A DNA stretch of 64,000 nucleotides from NCBI GenBank assembly GCA_028641055.1, contig CM054060.1:59123852-59187851 (forward strand), in the 5' to 3' direction. Of the stretch, positions 45,263 to 54,328 are shown piece after piece (positions within the stretch are counted from its first letter, which is position 1; each line of letters begins with the position of its first letter). The notes below the pieces were generated by a model. That model searched no databases. It saw only the letters and a list, made by a program, of their open reading frames with translations, and was not told the origin of the DNA. The position numbers and the translations under genes are program-made. Source of the DNA: Alopecurus myosuroides (lineage: Eukaryota; Streptophyta; Magnoliopsida; Poales; Poaceae).

Positions 45263-48200
45263 ATGCGGGGTTTAATTTGGAATAGTAATGGTTTCGGAGA
45301 TCAGGCTAAGCATGTGGCTGTTAATGAATTTGTTAAGCAACACAAGCTAGACTTCATAGCTTTGTTAGAAACGGGGAGATCATCGTGTTCCACTCATTTC
45401 TTACAGTTTCTTGCTGGGGGTAAAGATTTTTCTTGGTTCTGTCTACCACCGCATGGGCGTTCCGGAGGGATGTTGATAGGTTTCAACAACGAATCTCTAG
45501 TGGCACAAACCGTTGTGTCTGGGGATTTTTGTGTGAAGTTTCGAGTGAAAACTAAGGTTGATGGTTTCCTTTGGGCTTTTGTGGTAGTTTACGGGGCTGC
45601 ACAAGACTCCAAAAAACCAGACTTCCTAGCTGAACTAGTTCGGATTAGTGAGAATGAACAGCTTCCGATGTTAATTGGAGGTGATTTTAATATTATTAGG
45701 CGTCAGGAAGAAAAGAATAACGATAATTTTAATGCGCGTTGGCCATTTATTTTTAATGCTATTATCGAGAGTCTTGATTTAAAAGAGCTAGAATTATCGG
45801 GACGCCAATACACATGGGCAAGTAGGGGCGAGGTCCAGACCTACGAAAAACTGGATCGTTTTCTTGCTAGTGTTGAATGGGAACAGAAGTATCCCCTAGT
45901 GACGGTGCATGCTTTGACTCGAGCGGGGTCGGACCATACACCATTGATCTTAGACTCCGGAGATCATGCCCATATCGGTAATAAGAGTAACTTCTCATTT
46001 GAATTATCATGGATGCGTCATGATGGTTTTTATGAGTTGGTGCGTAGAGAATCGATGGCTATAAGAGAGGGAAATAGCCCGGTGGAACGTTGGCAGAATA
46101 AAATTCGACACTTACGGCAATTCTTGCGTGGTTGGGCAAAAAATTTAAGTGGTCAATATAAATTGTTGAGAGATAAGCTTGTGTTGTTAATTGACCAGTT
46201 GGACATAAAATCTGAAACAACTCCTTTAAGTGCTGCCGAGCGGGCAGCTAAAAAGGAGGCGGATGAGTGTTTAGCAAAATTAAGACGGGATGAGGAATCC
46301 AAATGGGCGCAAAGGGCCAAGGTCAAATACATTCAAGAAGGTGGGAGTAATACGAAATATTTCCATCTAATTGCTAATGGTAAACATAGGAAAAAACGAA
46401 TTTTTCAATTAGAACAAGATGAAGGAACAATTGTGGGTGCCGAGAATTTAAAGGTGTTCATAACTGAATTTTATAAGAAATTATTTGGGGCACCGGCCCC
46501 GAATAATGTATCTATGGTTGAGGAGATGATTGATGATATGCCTCAAGTTTCGCCGGAAGAAAATGAAATTCTTACATCACCGTTTACGGAAACGGAGGTG
46601 TTCGATGCAATATCCCAAATGGAACTTAATAAGGCTCCAGGGCCAGACGGGTTTCCTGCTGAGTTTTATCAGAGGTTCTGGGATGTCATTAAAACGGACT
46701 TGATAAGCATGTTTGCTCAGCTGCATGGTGGTAATTTACCAATATATAAACTTAATTTTGGGATCATTACGTTGTTGCCCAAAAAGGATGATGCCAGCAG
46801 GATAGAGCAATATAGACCAATTTGTTTATTAAATGTTAGCTTTAAAGTGTTTACTAAAGTTGCAACAAATCGGGTAACTTCTATTGCGAGTCGAGTTATT
46901 CGACCCACTCAATCAGCCTTCCTGCCAGGGAGGAATATTTTGGAAGGGGTGGTGATTTTGCACGAAACAATTCATGAGATTAAAAAGAAGAAGATGGACG
47001 GGGTCCTATTTAAAATCGATTTCGAAAAGGCGTACGACAAAGTAAATTGGTCCTTTCTTCAACAGGTGTTACGGATGAAAGGTTTCTCACCGGTTTGGTG
47101 TGAATGGATAGCTCGCTTTGTTCAGGGCGGTAGTGTTGGTATTAAGGTAAATGATGACATCGGTCATTATTTCCAAACGTTAAAAGGTTTAAGGCAGGGA
47201 GATCCCTTGTCACCTATTCTATTTAACCTTGTCGCCGATATGTTGGCTATTCTCATTGAGCGCGCTAAAGAGGATGGTCAAGTGGGAGGGCTGATACCTC
47301 ACCTAGTCGAAGGCGGGGTATCAATTCTTCAATATGCGGATGACACTATTCTCTTCCTGGAACATGATTTACATAAGGCTTTAAATATGGAACTCATTCT
47401 TGCGATGTTTGAGCAATTATCTGGCCTTAAGATAAATTTTCACAAGAGTGAAATTTATTGCTTTGGGAAGGCTAAGGAAGCCGAAAATGATTATCGTTTC
47501 ATTTTCGGATGTGAGGCCGGAAGTTTACCTTTTAAGTACCTTGGGATACCAATTCATCATAGACGTCTGCTTAATAAGGAGTGGAAAATGGTGGAAGACC
47601 GGTTTGATAGGAAACTAAGCTCTTGGGCGGGTAAATTATTGTCATATGGGGATCGCCTCATTTTAATTAATTCGGTTCTTTCGAGCTTACCTATGTTTCT
47701 TTTATCTGTGTTTGAGATCCCGGTAGGAGTCAGGAAGAGATTAGATTTCTACCGTTCGCGTTTCTTTTGGCAAAGCGATGCTAAGAAGAGAAAATATCGC
47801 CTTACGAAATGGAACATAGTATGCCGCCCGAAAGATCAAGGCGGATTGAGCATCGAGGTTTTAGAAATTAAAAATGTGTGTTTGCTAAGCAAATGGTTGT
47901 TTAAACTTCTACATGAGGATGGAGTCTGGAAAGAACTCCTCTCTAATAAGTACCTAGGGGATAAAACGTTATCTCAGGTTCAGGCAAAACCTTTGGATTC
48001 TCCTTTTTGGAAAGGTATTATGAAAGTTAAAAATGAGTTCTTCTCACGGGGAGCGTTCTCGTTGGGAAATGGGCAGCAAGTGCGGTTTTGGGAGGACACT
48101 TGGCTAGGTGATGAACCGTTATCACAAACCTATCCATCTTTATATAACATAGTTTTACACAAAAATGTGTTAGTGGCTGATGTTTTGGCACATAGTCCTC

Positions 48201-48934
48201 TTAATGTTCAATTTAGGAGAAATATTTTCGGTGTTAGGAGACAACTCTGGTTGCATTTGGTAGAGAGATTAATGAGCGTATCTCTGAATAATGCGGAAGA
48301 TTTGTTCTATTGGAAGTTAACCCATGATGGGCAATTTTCTGTGAAATCGTTCTATACATATTTGCTTCATGGTTCCACGAGATTTTTGCGAAAATACTTG
48401 TGGAATTTGAAGGTACCATTAAAGATTAAAATCTTTTTGTGGTTCCTCAATAGAAAAGTTATTCTCACTAAGGATAACTTGGTTAAAAGGAATTGGACAG
48501 GTTGTACTAAATGTGCCTTTTGTGACTCGACAGAGTCCGTGGAGCATTTGTTTATCGCATGTCCTTTTACTCGTAACATTTGGCTTCTTATTCACTTTAC
48601 GTTCAGCATTTATCCACCAACTAGCATTGCGAATATGTTTGGTAGCTGGCTAAATGGCATTGACAAAAAAACAAAAGCCCGCATACGAGTGGGTGTTGCG
48701 GCGGTCCTTTGGGCGATTTGGAATTGTCGCAATGATGTGGTTTTTAATAAACAAAACAATATTCATTTTTTGCAGGTTGTGAACAAGGCGATATATTCTA
48801 TTCAGATGTGGTCCTTCCTCCTCTCTGCCGATCAGCGAGGACTTATGGATACAGGCTGTGCTCGTATGATGGCGGTCGTTCGGGCTATTTACAGCCGGGC
48901 TGGGTGGCTTAATGCTAGACGATTAGATGTCTAA
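45263..48934 (+). CDS. LINE ORF2 polyprotein, 1223 aa, intact
   Basis: This is the replication enzyme of a plant L1-type retrotransposon. Residues 1 to about 230 form an APE-like endonuclease: RGLIWNSNGFG at the start, GGDFN at 139-143 and SDH at 223-225 are catalytic or structural landmarks. The reverse transcriptase spans about 440-720, with APGPDG at 458-463, motif A FKIDFEKAYDKVNWSF, GLRQGDPLSPILFN, and catalytic YADD at 691-694. The C-terminal zf-RVT domain has LKVPLKIKIFLWFLNRK and a zinc-type cluster at Cys1081, Cys1084, Cys1087, then His about 1096 and Cys about 1101. No stop or frameshift interrupts it, unlike all other LINE copies in the window. Such a protein nicks target DNA and copies the element RNA at the nick. 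The copy lacks its 5' end, so its own mobility is unlikely, although an intact ORF2 could in principle be expressed. Confidence 0.95.
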   Translation: MRGLIWNSNGFGDQAKHVAVNEFVKQHKLDFIALLETGRSSCSTHFLQFLAGGKDFSWFCLPPHGRSGGMLIGFNNESLVAQTVVSGDFCVKFRVKTKVDGFLWAFVVVYGAAQDSKKPDFLAELVRISENEQLPMLIGGDFNIIRRQEEKNNDNFNARWPFIFNAIIESLDLKELELSGRQYTWASRGEVQTYEKLDRFLASVEWEQKYPLVTVHALTRAGSDHTPLILDSGDHAHIGNKSNFSFELSWMRHDGFYELVRRESMAIREGNSPVERWQNKIRHLRQFLRGWAKNLSGQYKLLRDKLVLLIDQLDIKSETTPLSAAERAAKKEADECLAKLRRDEESKWAQRAKVKYIQEGGSNTKYFHLIANGKHRKKRIFQLEQDEGTIVGAENLKVFITEFYKKLFGAPAPNNVSMVEEMIDDMPQVSPEENEILTSPFTETEVFDAISQMELNKAPGPDGFPAEFYQRFWDVIKTDLISMFAQLHGGNLPIYKLNFGIITLLPKKDDASRIEQYRPICLLNVSFKVFTKVATNRVTSIASRVIRPTQSAFLPGRNILEGVVILHETIHEIKKKKMDGVLFKIDFEKAYDKVNWSFLQQVLRMKGFSPVWCEWIARFVQGGSVGIKVNDDIGHYFQTLKGLRQGDPLSPILFNLVADMLAILIERAKEDGQVGGLIPHLVEGGVSILQYADDTILFLEHDLHKALNMELILAMFEQLSGLKINFHKSEIYCFGKAKEAENDYRFIFGCEAGSLPFKYLGIPIHHRRLLNKEWKMVEDRFDRKLSSWAGKLLSYGDRLILINSVLSSLPMFLLSVFEIPVGVRKRLDFYRSRFFWQSDAKKRKYRLTKWNIVCRPKDQGGLSIEVLEIKNVCLLSKWLFKLLHEDGVWKELLSNKYLGDKTLSQVQAKPLDSPFWKGIMKVKNEFFSRGAFSLGNGQQVRFWEDTWLGDEPLSQTYPSLYNIVLHKNVLVADVLAHSPLNVQFRRNIFGVRRQLWLHLVERLMSVSLNNAEDLFYWKLTHDGQFSVKSFYTYLLHGSTRFLRKYLWNLKVPLKIKIFLWFLNRKVILTKDNLVKRNWTGCTKCAFCDSTESVEHLFIACPFTRNIWLLIHFTFSIYPPTSIANMFGSWLNGIDKKTKARIRVGVAAVLWAIWNCRNDVVFNKQNNIHFLQVVNKAIYSIQMWSFLLSADQRGLMDTGCARMMAVVRAIYSRAGWLNARRLDV

Positions 48935-49305
48935 GCTTGCACTTTTTGAGTGGCTGATCTTTGTAGCCACCTTGTGTGATCGGTGATTTGTAATCGGATG
49001 GATATTCAACTTTCTTTCAATAAAATAAGGCTGTGTGCATCGTCCTGATGCAGAGGCCGGGGCCGCGGTTTCCATTTCAAAAAAAAAAAAAAGGGAAGTT
49101 CAGGTCAGAAGGTGAGAATGCTCACACTGACACTGTCACAAAAGACACTCTAAAGCCTTTTCTTTACTCTTCCAAGTCCCTTGCTACTTGCTATAGGACC
49201 TGTTCTCCGTCCATCGAATCTTTCTTTGGTCATTGGTTGGACAAATTCTACTTGCCAAGCAAGCCAGCCTTCTCCCTCTACCGTGACACCAAGTTATGTT
49301 GGTAG

Positions 49306-49313
49306 TATAAATA
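49306..49313 (+). promoter_or_regulatory. TATA box of micropeptide copy 4
   Basis: tataaata in ggtagtataaataggacagt, about 140 bp upstream of the ATG. The sequence on both sides matches copy 3. It lies 213 bp downstream of the young LINE. Confidence 0.7.
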
Positions 49314-49452
49314 GGACAGTGGAGAGGCTTGCTCAGGGCACCAAGCATCCAGCTCTACCTCTTGCACAGTTTTAGCGGTTGCATTGCAACTTGAGTGAAC
49401 ATCTTTGGCCATCCATCTGTAAGCTAGGTTCATCCATCCATCAGTAGCTAGG

Positions 49453-49620
49453 ATGGCTGACCACAACAGAGTGAAGAAGAGCATTCTGGAGCTCATCTGC
49501 GGCTGCTTCTCATCCTCCAGCACCAAAGACGAATCCATCAGATCCATCGACAAAGCATACTCCAATGCTGGCTCTAGCCGAAGTTCTTTTTGGTTTCTAC
49601 TTTCTGTAAGGTGGTTTTAA
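49453..49620 (+). CDS. Micropeptide family copy 4 (55 aa, longest form)
   Basis: The ORF begins MADHNRVKKSILELICGC. After SSSSTKDESIRSIDKAYSNA it ends in an aromatic, hydrophobic stretch SSFWFLLSVRWF and TAA. The first 26 residues match copy 3 with two changes or fewer. Residue 27 is Glu where copy 3 has a stop. The extended C-terminus could anchor in a membrane or be chance read-through of the 3'-UTR, since copy 3 keeps the same DNA but untranslated. There is no N-terminal signal peptide. A strong TATA box, shared 5'-UTR and intact frame make this the best candidate for a working member. The family is not one I recognise. Confidence 0.5.
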   Translation: MADHNRVKKSILELICGCFSSSSTKDESIRSIDKAYSNAGSSRSSFWFLLSVRWF

Positions 49621-49799
49621 TTCAGCTAGTCCTATAGATGTGTTATTTTGTTAGTTGAATCTCGTGTTAGTTTGTCGGGGTGATCGTGTCCTATATGCAC
49701 TCGGTTATCTGTAAAAACTAGTTCTTGTATTTGTTTCTTATCTTATGGGTGCTAAAACATTCTCCTTCGTGTATGTGCTTCATGAATGTCTATGAATTT

Positions 49800-50224
49800 T
49801 GGTCAGTACTATTCGTCTGAAACTTTCAAACTAGGTTCATGAACCCGGTTGCAAACGACGGACATGAACACAAGAAATTTATGATTCGTATCCTTCACGC
49901 AGCTGTCTCGAACCAGAAAATCAGAAAGCTACTGGTTCTCGCAAGTTATTTTGGGAACCCAAAACCCCGTTAAGAAGAAGCATACAACCATAGATCCATA
50001 AACAAAGTCTTAAACTCTGAACCCTTGGGAACACAAAAATGCGTTCAAGAAGAAATCTTACAACCATGGATCCACAAAGTGTCTCAGACACTATATATGT
50101 GGCATGCACTACTTGTTGGGAAAAAAATGCACGCGTACTCTGAATTTTCTTTCATTTTACGTCGCTAGTGAGAAGGCCCCCAGCCAGCCCGTCGTGAACC
50201 ACTTCTGTCAATATGTGTTAAGCA
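49800..50224. other. No gene recognised; ends in micropeptide-block remnant
   Basis: Nothing coding was seen. At 50190-50227 the phrase gtcgtgaaccacttctgtca, running to taagcatta, repeats 27335-27370, so another copy of the block edge lies here, cut off by the element that starts at 50228. Confidence 0.5.
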
Positions 50225-50227
50225 TTA

Positions 50228-51600
50228 GGGCATCTCCAGCCGTTGCGCCCCCCCAGGGCCCAAAACGCCGCCGTTTTGGTGCCGCCGCGGCGCTAAACGG
50301 CGCTATTCTGGAACCTGGGGGGGCGCGTTTCCCAGTCGCGTCCCGAGCCCAAGAACCGGCCCAAACAAACGCAAAATGAAAACAGGCGAGATTTTATTGA
50401 AATTCGGAAACTGCGTACATATTCGGCGCGAATTTAAGCTAGTACGATAAATTTAAACTACATCTAAACTAGTTAAGCCCGAGGCTGGCGGCGATCGCCT
50501 GGCTGTAGTCGCCGCCGTCGTCGTCGCTGGGGGCGTCGCCGGGGCGCTTGCTTCCCCCCTGTCCCTCGTCGCCGCCGCCGCAATCCCACCTGCTCACCTC
50601 GAGTGCCTGCTGGATCACGTCGTCGTCGTCGGAGTCCTCGTCGAGAACGATGTAGACGTTCTCCTTCTGCGGCGGTGGGGGAGGGACGCGGAGGAGGGCC
50701 GCCGCCGCGGCTTCCTCGCGCTCGTGCGCCGCCTTGCGCTGCTCGGCTTCAGCCAGCAGGCGGCGCTGAAGGGCGAGCTCAGACTCGGTGGTGTCGCGCA
50801 GACTCCACTGAGCGGCGGCGTCGAGGTCGAGCGGCTGCAGCGTGTCCAGAGACATCTGCTCCGCGACCTTTTGGTCGGGCCACTCGGCCTCATCTTCGTC
50901 GCCGGTGTCCTCCGTCTTCGGCCGAACCACGCGTTCGAAGCGTGGCTCGCCGATGCGGAGCGCGCCGCCGTTGCGCCTGCGTGCGGCCGGTCCGGCGTTT
51001 AGAAATGGGGGGGAGGTGGAGACAGAGTGGCCGGCGGAGGAGCTCGACGTCGCAGACGACGAGGACGCGCCGGTCCGCCGCGCCACCCACGGCTGGGTGG
51101 CCTCCGGCGGCGGCATCGCGAGGCGCGGCTGGTTGCCGGCGTGGATGTGCTGGAGGACCTCGTCGAGGGTCCTCCCAGGGGCACTCCACCAGCGGCGCCG
51201 CCCGTGCGAGTTGAAACGGCCCTCGACAGGGCCGTTGTCGTTGAGGGACTCCAGCTCCCGGGTGCGGCGCGCCATCAGCCGCTCCCACCAGAACTGGTCG
51301 ACGCCGGTCAGCGGGTAGTTCTCGGGGTTTTGCATTCCGGCGCGCATCTCGTGGATGGCGCGGCGGAACTCTGGGTCGGAGGTGGGAAGGGGAGGGACGG
51401 GGACACCGCCGGCGCTGAGTGCCCAGCGGCTCGCCCCCGCGGCGGAGCTAGGGAGGCGCATGTCCGGCGGGCAAGGATAGCCCGCGCGGTACAGCGCCAT
51501 CGCCTGGCCCCGGCGCAGGTTATGGCGTGGGAACTGAAAACGCGCGTTCAACCGCTAAATGAAGTGGGAGCGCAAGTGATACATCGAGCATATATATCGT
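50228..51600 (-). mobile_element. PIF/Harbinger-like element carrying a 360-aa ORF (one end seen)
   Basis: TTA (50225-50227) is followed by gggcatctccagccgttgcg, a terminal motif I associate with TTA-inserting cereal elements. The GC-rich interior carries one long minus-strand ORF. Similar terminal wording (ttagagcaactcta) opens the fragment at 57180. The other end was not found; the sequence becomes AT-rich after about 51560. Confidence 0.45.
50469..51551 (-). CDS. Transposon-associated protein, 360 aa, function unknown
   Basis: The ORF starts MNARFQFPRHNLRRGQAMAL and ends DYSQAIAASLGLN. An N-terminal third has conserved-looking Trp/Arg/Pro stretches (VDQFWWERLMARRTRELESL, then a Gly-Arg-Arg-Arg-Trp-Trp motif). 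A central Ser/Ala linker and a Glu/Arg-rich segment (ALQRRLLAEAEQRKAAHERE) likely form a coiled coil. Acidic Asp runs and short Q-A-L or Q-A-I-A-A-S-L patterns lie near the C-terminus. I recall proteins of this look from many cereal loci next to PIF/Harbinger or Mutator-type ends; I know of no assigned function. Codon use is strongly GC3-biased. The frame is intact, so the element may be fairly young or the protein selected. Other frames over this region are shadows of its GC-rich codons. Confidence 0.6.
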   Translation of the reverse strand: MNARFQFPRHNLRRGQAMALYRAGYPCPPDMRLPSSAAGASRWALSAGGVPVPPLPTSDPEFRRAIHEMRAGMQNPENYPLTGVDQFWWERLMARRTRELESLNDNGPVEGRFNSHGRRRWWSAPGRTLDEVLQHIHAGNQPRLAMPPPEATQPWVARRTGASSSSATSSSSAGHSVSTSPPFLNAGPAARRRNGGALRIGEPRFERVVRPKTEDTGDEDEAEWPDQKVAEQMSLDTLQPLDLDAAAQWSLRDTTESELALQRRLLAEAEQRKAAHEREEAAAAALLRVPPPPPQKENVYIVLDEDSDDDDVIQQALEVSRWDCGGGDEGQGGSKRPGDAPSDDDGGDYSQAIAASLGLN

Positions 51601-51862
51601 GGATAAATATATATATATTGATTTAGCGAGATACCATACATGTAGATTGATTTAGCGATTGGTATACTAGCCCGCTGCTACTTTGTTTCTCACTTTTAAA
51701 AAGTACATACATATATCGCGAGTATTTCCCTCTGTCAACCTTTCGTCACAATCTTACGCTTGCCTTTCTTGGTCGATGTTGAATACGTGACTGCCATACC
51801 GTGACTTCTTCTGTCTGCCTCTGTGACAACCGGTCGTCATAATCTTACTCTTGCCTTTCTTG
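51600..51862. other. Junction DNA with an imperfect direct repeat
   Basis: ttcgtcacaatcttacgctt at 51740 and gtcgtcataatcttactctt at 51834 begin related stretches (both continue gcctttcttggt), about 95 bp apart. No coding sequence. It lies between the 360-aa ORF element and the CACTA element. Confidence 0.5.
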
Positions 51863-51929
51863 GTACCGGTTGCTGTTAACAACCGGTGCTAAAGGGTCTT
51901 TAGCACCGGTTGTTAACAGCAACCGGTAC
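51863..51929. repeat. Perfect 32-bp inverted repeat with 3-nt spacer
   Basis: The arm gtaccggttgctgttaacaa, continuing to ctaaag (51863-51894), is followed by ggt and then the exact reverse complement (51898-51929). Such strong hairpins are usual near CACTA ends. Confidence 0.9.
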
Positions 51930-51981
51930 TAAAGGTCTGTACAAGGGGGCGCACATTTCTTTTTTCCTTCTTTCTGTTTCC

Positions 51982-52762
51982 AAAGGGGGTGTAGAAGAAA
52001 ACAAACGGTATCGTCATCATACAGCCCAACAGTGGCTACTGGGTGCATATATGCATACCAAATGCACGGCTGGACGTATGCTGGCGAATCCGGATGTTTT
52101 GTATTTGCTCGATGAACTAAATATATGATGTATCAAACCTTAAAGGGGGTGTAGAACAAAACAAACGGTATCGCCATCATACAGCCCAACCGTGCCTACT
52201 GGGTGCATATATGCATACCAAATGCACGGCTGGACGTATGATGGCGAATCCGGATGTTTTGTATTTGCTCGATGAACTGAATATATGATGTATCAAACCT
52301 TAAAGGTGGATGTAGAACAAAACAAACGGTATCGCCATCATACAGCCCCACCGTGTCTACTGGGTGCATATATGCATACCAAATGCACGACAGGACGTAT
52401 GATGGCGAATCCGGATGTTTTGTATTTGCTCGATGAACTGAATATATGATGTATCAAACCTTAAAGGTGGGTGTAGAACAAAACAAACGGTATCGCCAGC
52501 ATACAGCCCAACCGTGGCTACTGGGTGCATATATGCATACCAAATGCACGGCTGGACGTATGCTGGCGAATCCGGATGTTTTGTATTTGCTCGATGAACT
52601 GAATATATGATGTATCAAACCTTAAAGGTGGGTGTAGAACAAAACAAACGGTATCGTCATCATACAGCCCCACCGTGTCTACTGGGTGCACATATGCATA
52701 CCAAATGCACGGCAGGACGTATGATGGCGAATCCGGATGTTTTGTATTTGCTCGATGAACTG
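51982..52762. repeat. Five tandem copies of a 161-bp minisatellite
   Basis: Copies of gtgtagaacaaaacaaacgg start at about 51990, 52150, 52311, 52472 and 52633, giving periods of 160, 161, 161 and 161 bp. Each includes tgggtgcatatatgcatacc and ends tgctcgatgaactga. Copies differ by a few bases. Partial frames in single units are not genes. Confidence 0.95.
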
Positions 52763-52973
52763 ACCGGTGTATGAAGGTGGGCTATATATAGTGTCCTCTG
52801 GCTCACAAAGTGTTGAGCTAGGGTTTTGATCCAACGGTTAAGAAACACCCTCATCCACCGGCTCACAACAGATCGAAAGAAACACACCCCGGATCCAACG
52901 ACTCACAAGCGCTTGAAAGAAACACACGATCCGTGTGATTCTATCTGATTGGTCCAAACAAAACCCTAACCCA

Positions 52974-53008
52974 TTTAGTCCGGTTGGTGTCCCCAACCGG
53001 GACTAAAG
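52974..53008. repeat. CACTA-type inverted repeat
   Basis: tttagtccggttggtg and its imperfect inverse caaccgggactaaag around tcccc. This wording is frequent inside cereal CACTA elements and lies just beyond the end of the transposase remnant. Confidence 0.7.
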
Positions 53009-54208
53009 GGATGATCCGTTTCTATTTTTCTTCTTGCCTTTCTTCTGATTGCGCCGTAATAACCATGGAACATCTTCATCATTTAACTGAATGCTTGGAT
53101 CATCTTTGACTTTGAAGGGAGGAATTTCATCAAATTTATTGTAATCTTCTGATATGTCTGTCTTGTCCTCGACTCCCACGATGTTTCTTTTCCCTGAAAG
53201 AACTATGTGGCGTCTTGGCTCATCGTCTGATGTATTCGCTTCCTTATCTTTTCTTTTTCTCGGTCTGCTAGACATGTCCTTCACATAGAAAACCTGAGCC
53301 ACATCATTGGCTAGGACGAATTGATCATTGTCGTACCCAAGATTCTTCTGATCCACTGTTGTCATTCCGTACTTCGGGTCTACCTTCACGCCTGACAGGT
53401 TGAATCATTTGCACCAGAACAAAGGGACCTTAAAGGAAGGTCCGTAGTCAAGTTCCCATATCTTCTCTATGTAACCATAGTATGTGACCCTTTGCCCGTT
53501 GTCGTCTTTTGCATCAAACCGGACGCCACTGTTTTGGTTGGTGCTCTTTTTATCTTGGTCTGCCGTGTAAAATATGTTACCATTTATCTCGTACCCTTTA
53601 GAGGTCAATACAGTCGAAGATAGTTGCTTGGCCAACAAGTATAGCTCATCTTCAACAATGTTGTCATTAATGAGACGTCTTTGCAACCAACCGCCGAAAG
53701 TCTTCGCGTGTTCTTTAGCAATGAAATCTTCAGGTTGCTCCGGATATTCCGAGCGTAAAATATCCTTGTGTTCCTGGATATATGGAGCCGCCAAGCTGGA
53801 ATTAACTAGAACTGTGTAGTGTGCTTGAGTGACCTGACGAAGATCATCATCAGACTCATCAACAATGTCCTCAAGTTCAGGCTCGTCTTCCCTCATTTCA
53901 GTATCACCGTGTTCACCGAACATAGGATAATTATCATTATCCTCTTCTTCTTCATTGTCTTCCATTACAACCCCTCTTTCTCCGTGCTTGGTCCAACAAA
54001 AATAACTGGGCATTAAGCCTTCTTGCAACAGGTGGGTGTGTATGGTTCTTGAGCTAGGGAAATTCCTCTTATTCTGGCATTTTTTACATGGACAAAAAAT
54101 AAATCCATTCTGCCTGTTTTTCTCAGCCACATTGAGAAAACTATGCATGCCATTAAGGAATTCGGGACGACGTCGATCACTGTACATCCATTGCCGGTTC
54201 ATCTGCAT
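53003..54208 (-). pseudogene. CACTA transposase remnant, core deleted and one TGA
   Basis: On the minus strand the ORF starts MQMNRQWMYSDRRRPEFLNG and continues with FIFCPCKKCQN and a H-x-H-L segment, the N-terminal transposase-associated domain of En/Spm proteins. An acidic linker follows (EDNEEEEDNDNYPMF). It then jumps to the C-terminal region (APYIQEHKDILRSEYPEQPE, then YYGYIEKIWELDY and VPLFWCK, typical of DUF4216). The tnp2 catalytic domain that should lie between is missing, so 402 codons remain of a family usually near 1000. The frame is cut by TGA at 53407-53405, directly after FWCK where Trp is expected. The same frame stays open beyond it (VDPKYGMTTVDQKNLGYDND, VFYVKDMSSRPRKRK) to 53003. 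It is non-functional. Confidence 0.85.
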
Positions 54209-54328
54209 TATATAAATTTATCAACAACCATTATGCTAAATCATCATGACTAAATTAATTAATTAATACAAAAAGTTCATCACACGTTAAAACCAAAGTA
54301 GCGTAGTGACCATACATAAAACCTCTCT

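Larger units (their letters stand above)
44606..49092 (+). mobile_element. Young LINE, 4.49 kb, 5'-truncated in ORF1, ORF2 intact
   Basis: The 15-bp target duplication gggaagttcaggtca is identical at 44591-44605 and 49093-49107. The 3' end is a run of 14 A residues (49079-49092). ORF1 is open from the very first bases of the element, so its start was lost by 5' truncation. ORF2 is uninterrupted for 1223 codons. Identical duplications, a clean A-tail and an intact ORF2 all argue for a recent insertion. It interrupts the shared upstream DNA of micropeptide copy 4, about 215 bp before the TATA box. Confidence 0.93.

Noticed and set aside
50104..50120. gcactacttgttggg as the missing CACTA left terminus
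   Set aside because: Only CACTAC matches; the following bases do not fit the right end, and another element starts at 50228 between it and the CACTA body.
50603..51626. Plus-strand ORFs of about 200 codons opposite the 360-aa gene
   Set aside because: Shadows of the minus-strand ORF; Arg/Gly/Pro-rich with no feature.
51982..52762. The 161-bp array as a CRISPR or a coding repeat
   Set aside because: Repeats are directly adjacent without unique spacers, the genome is plant, and frames in single units do not persist across units.
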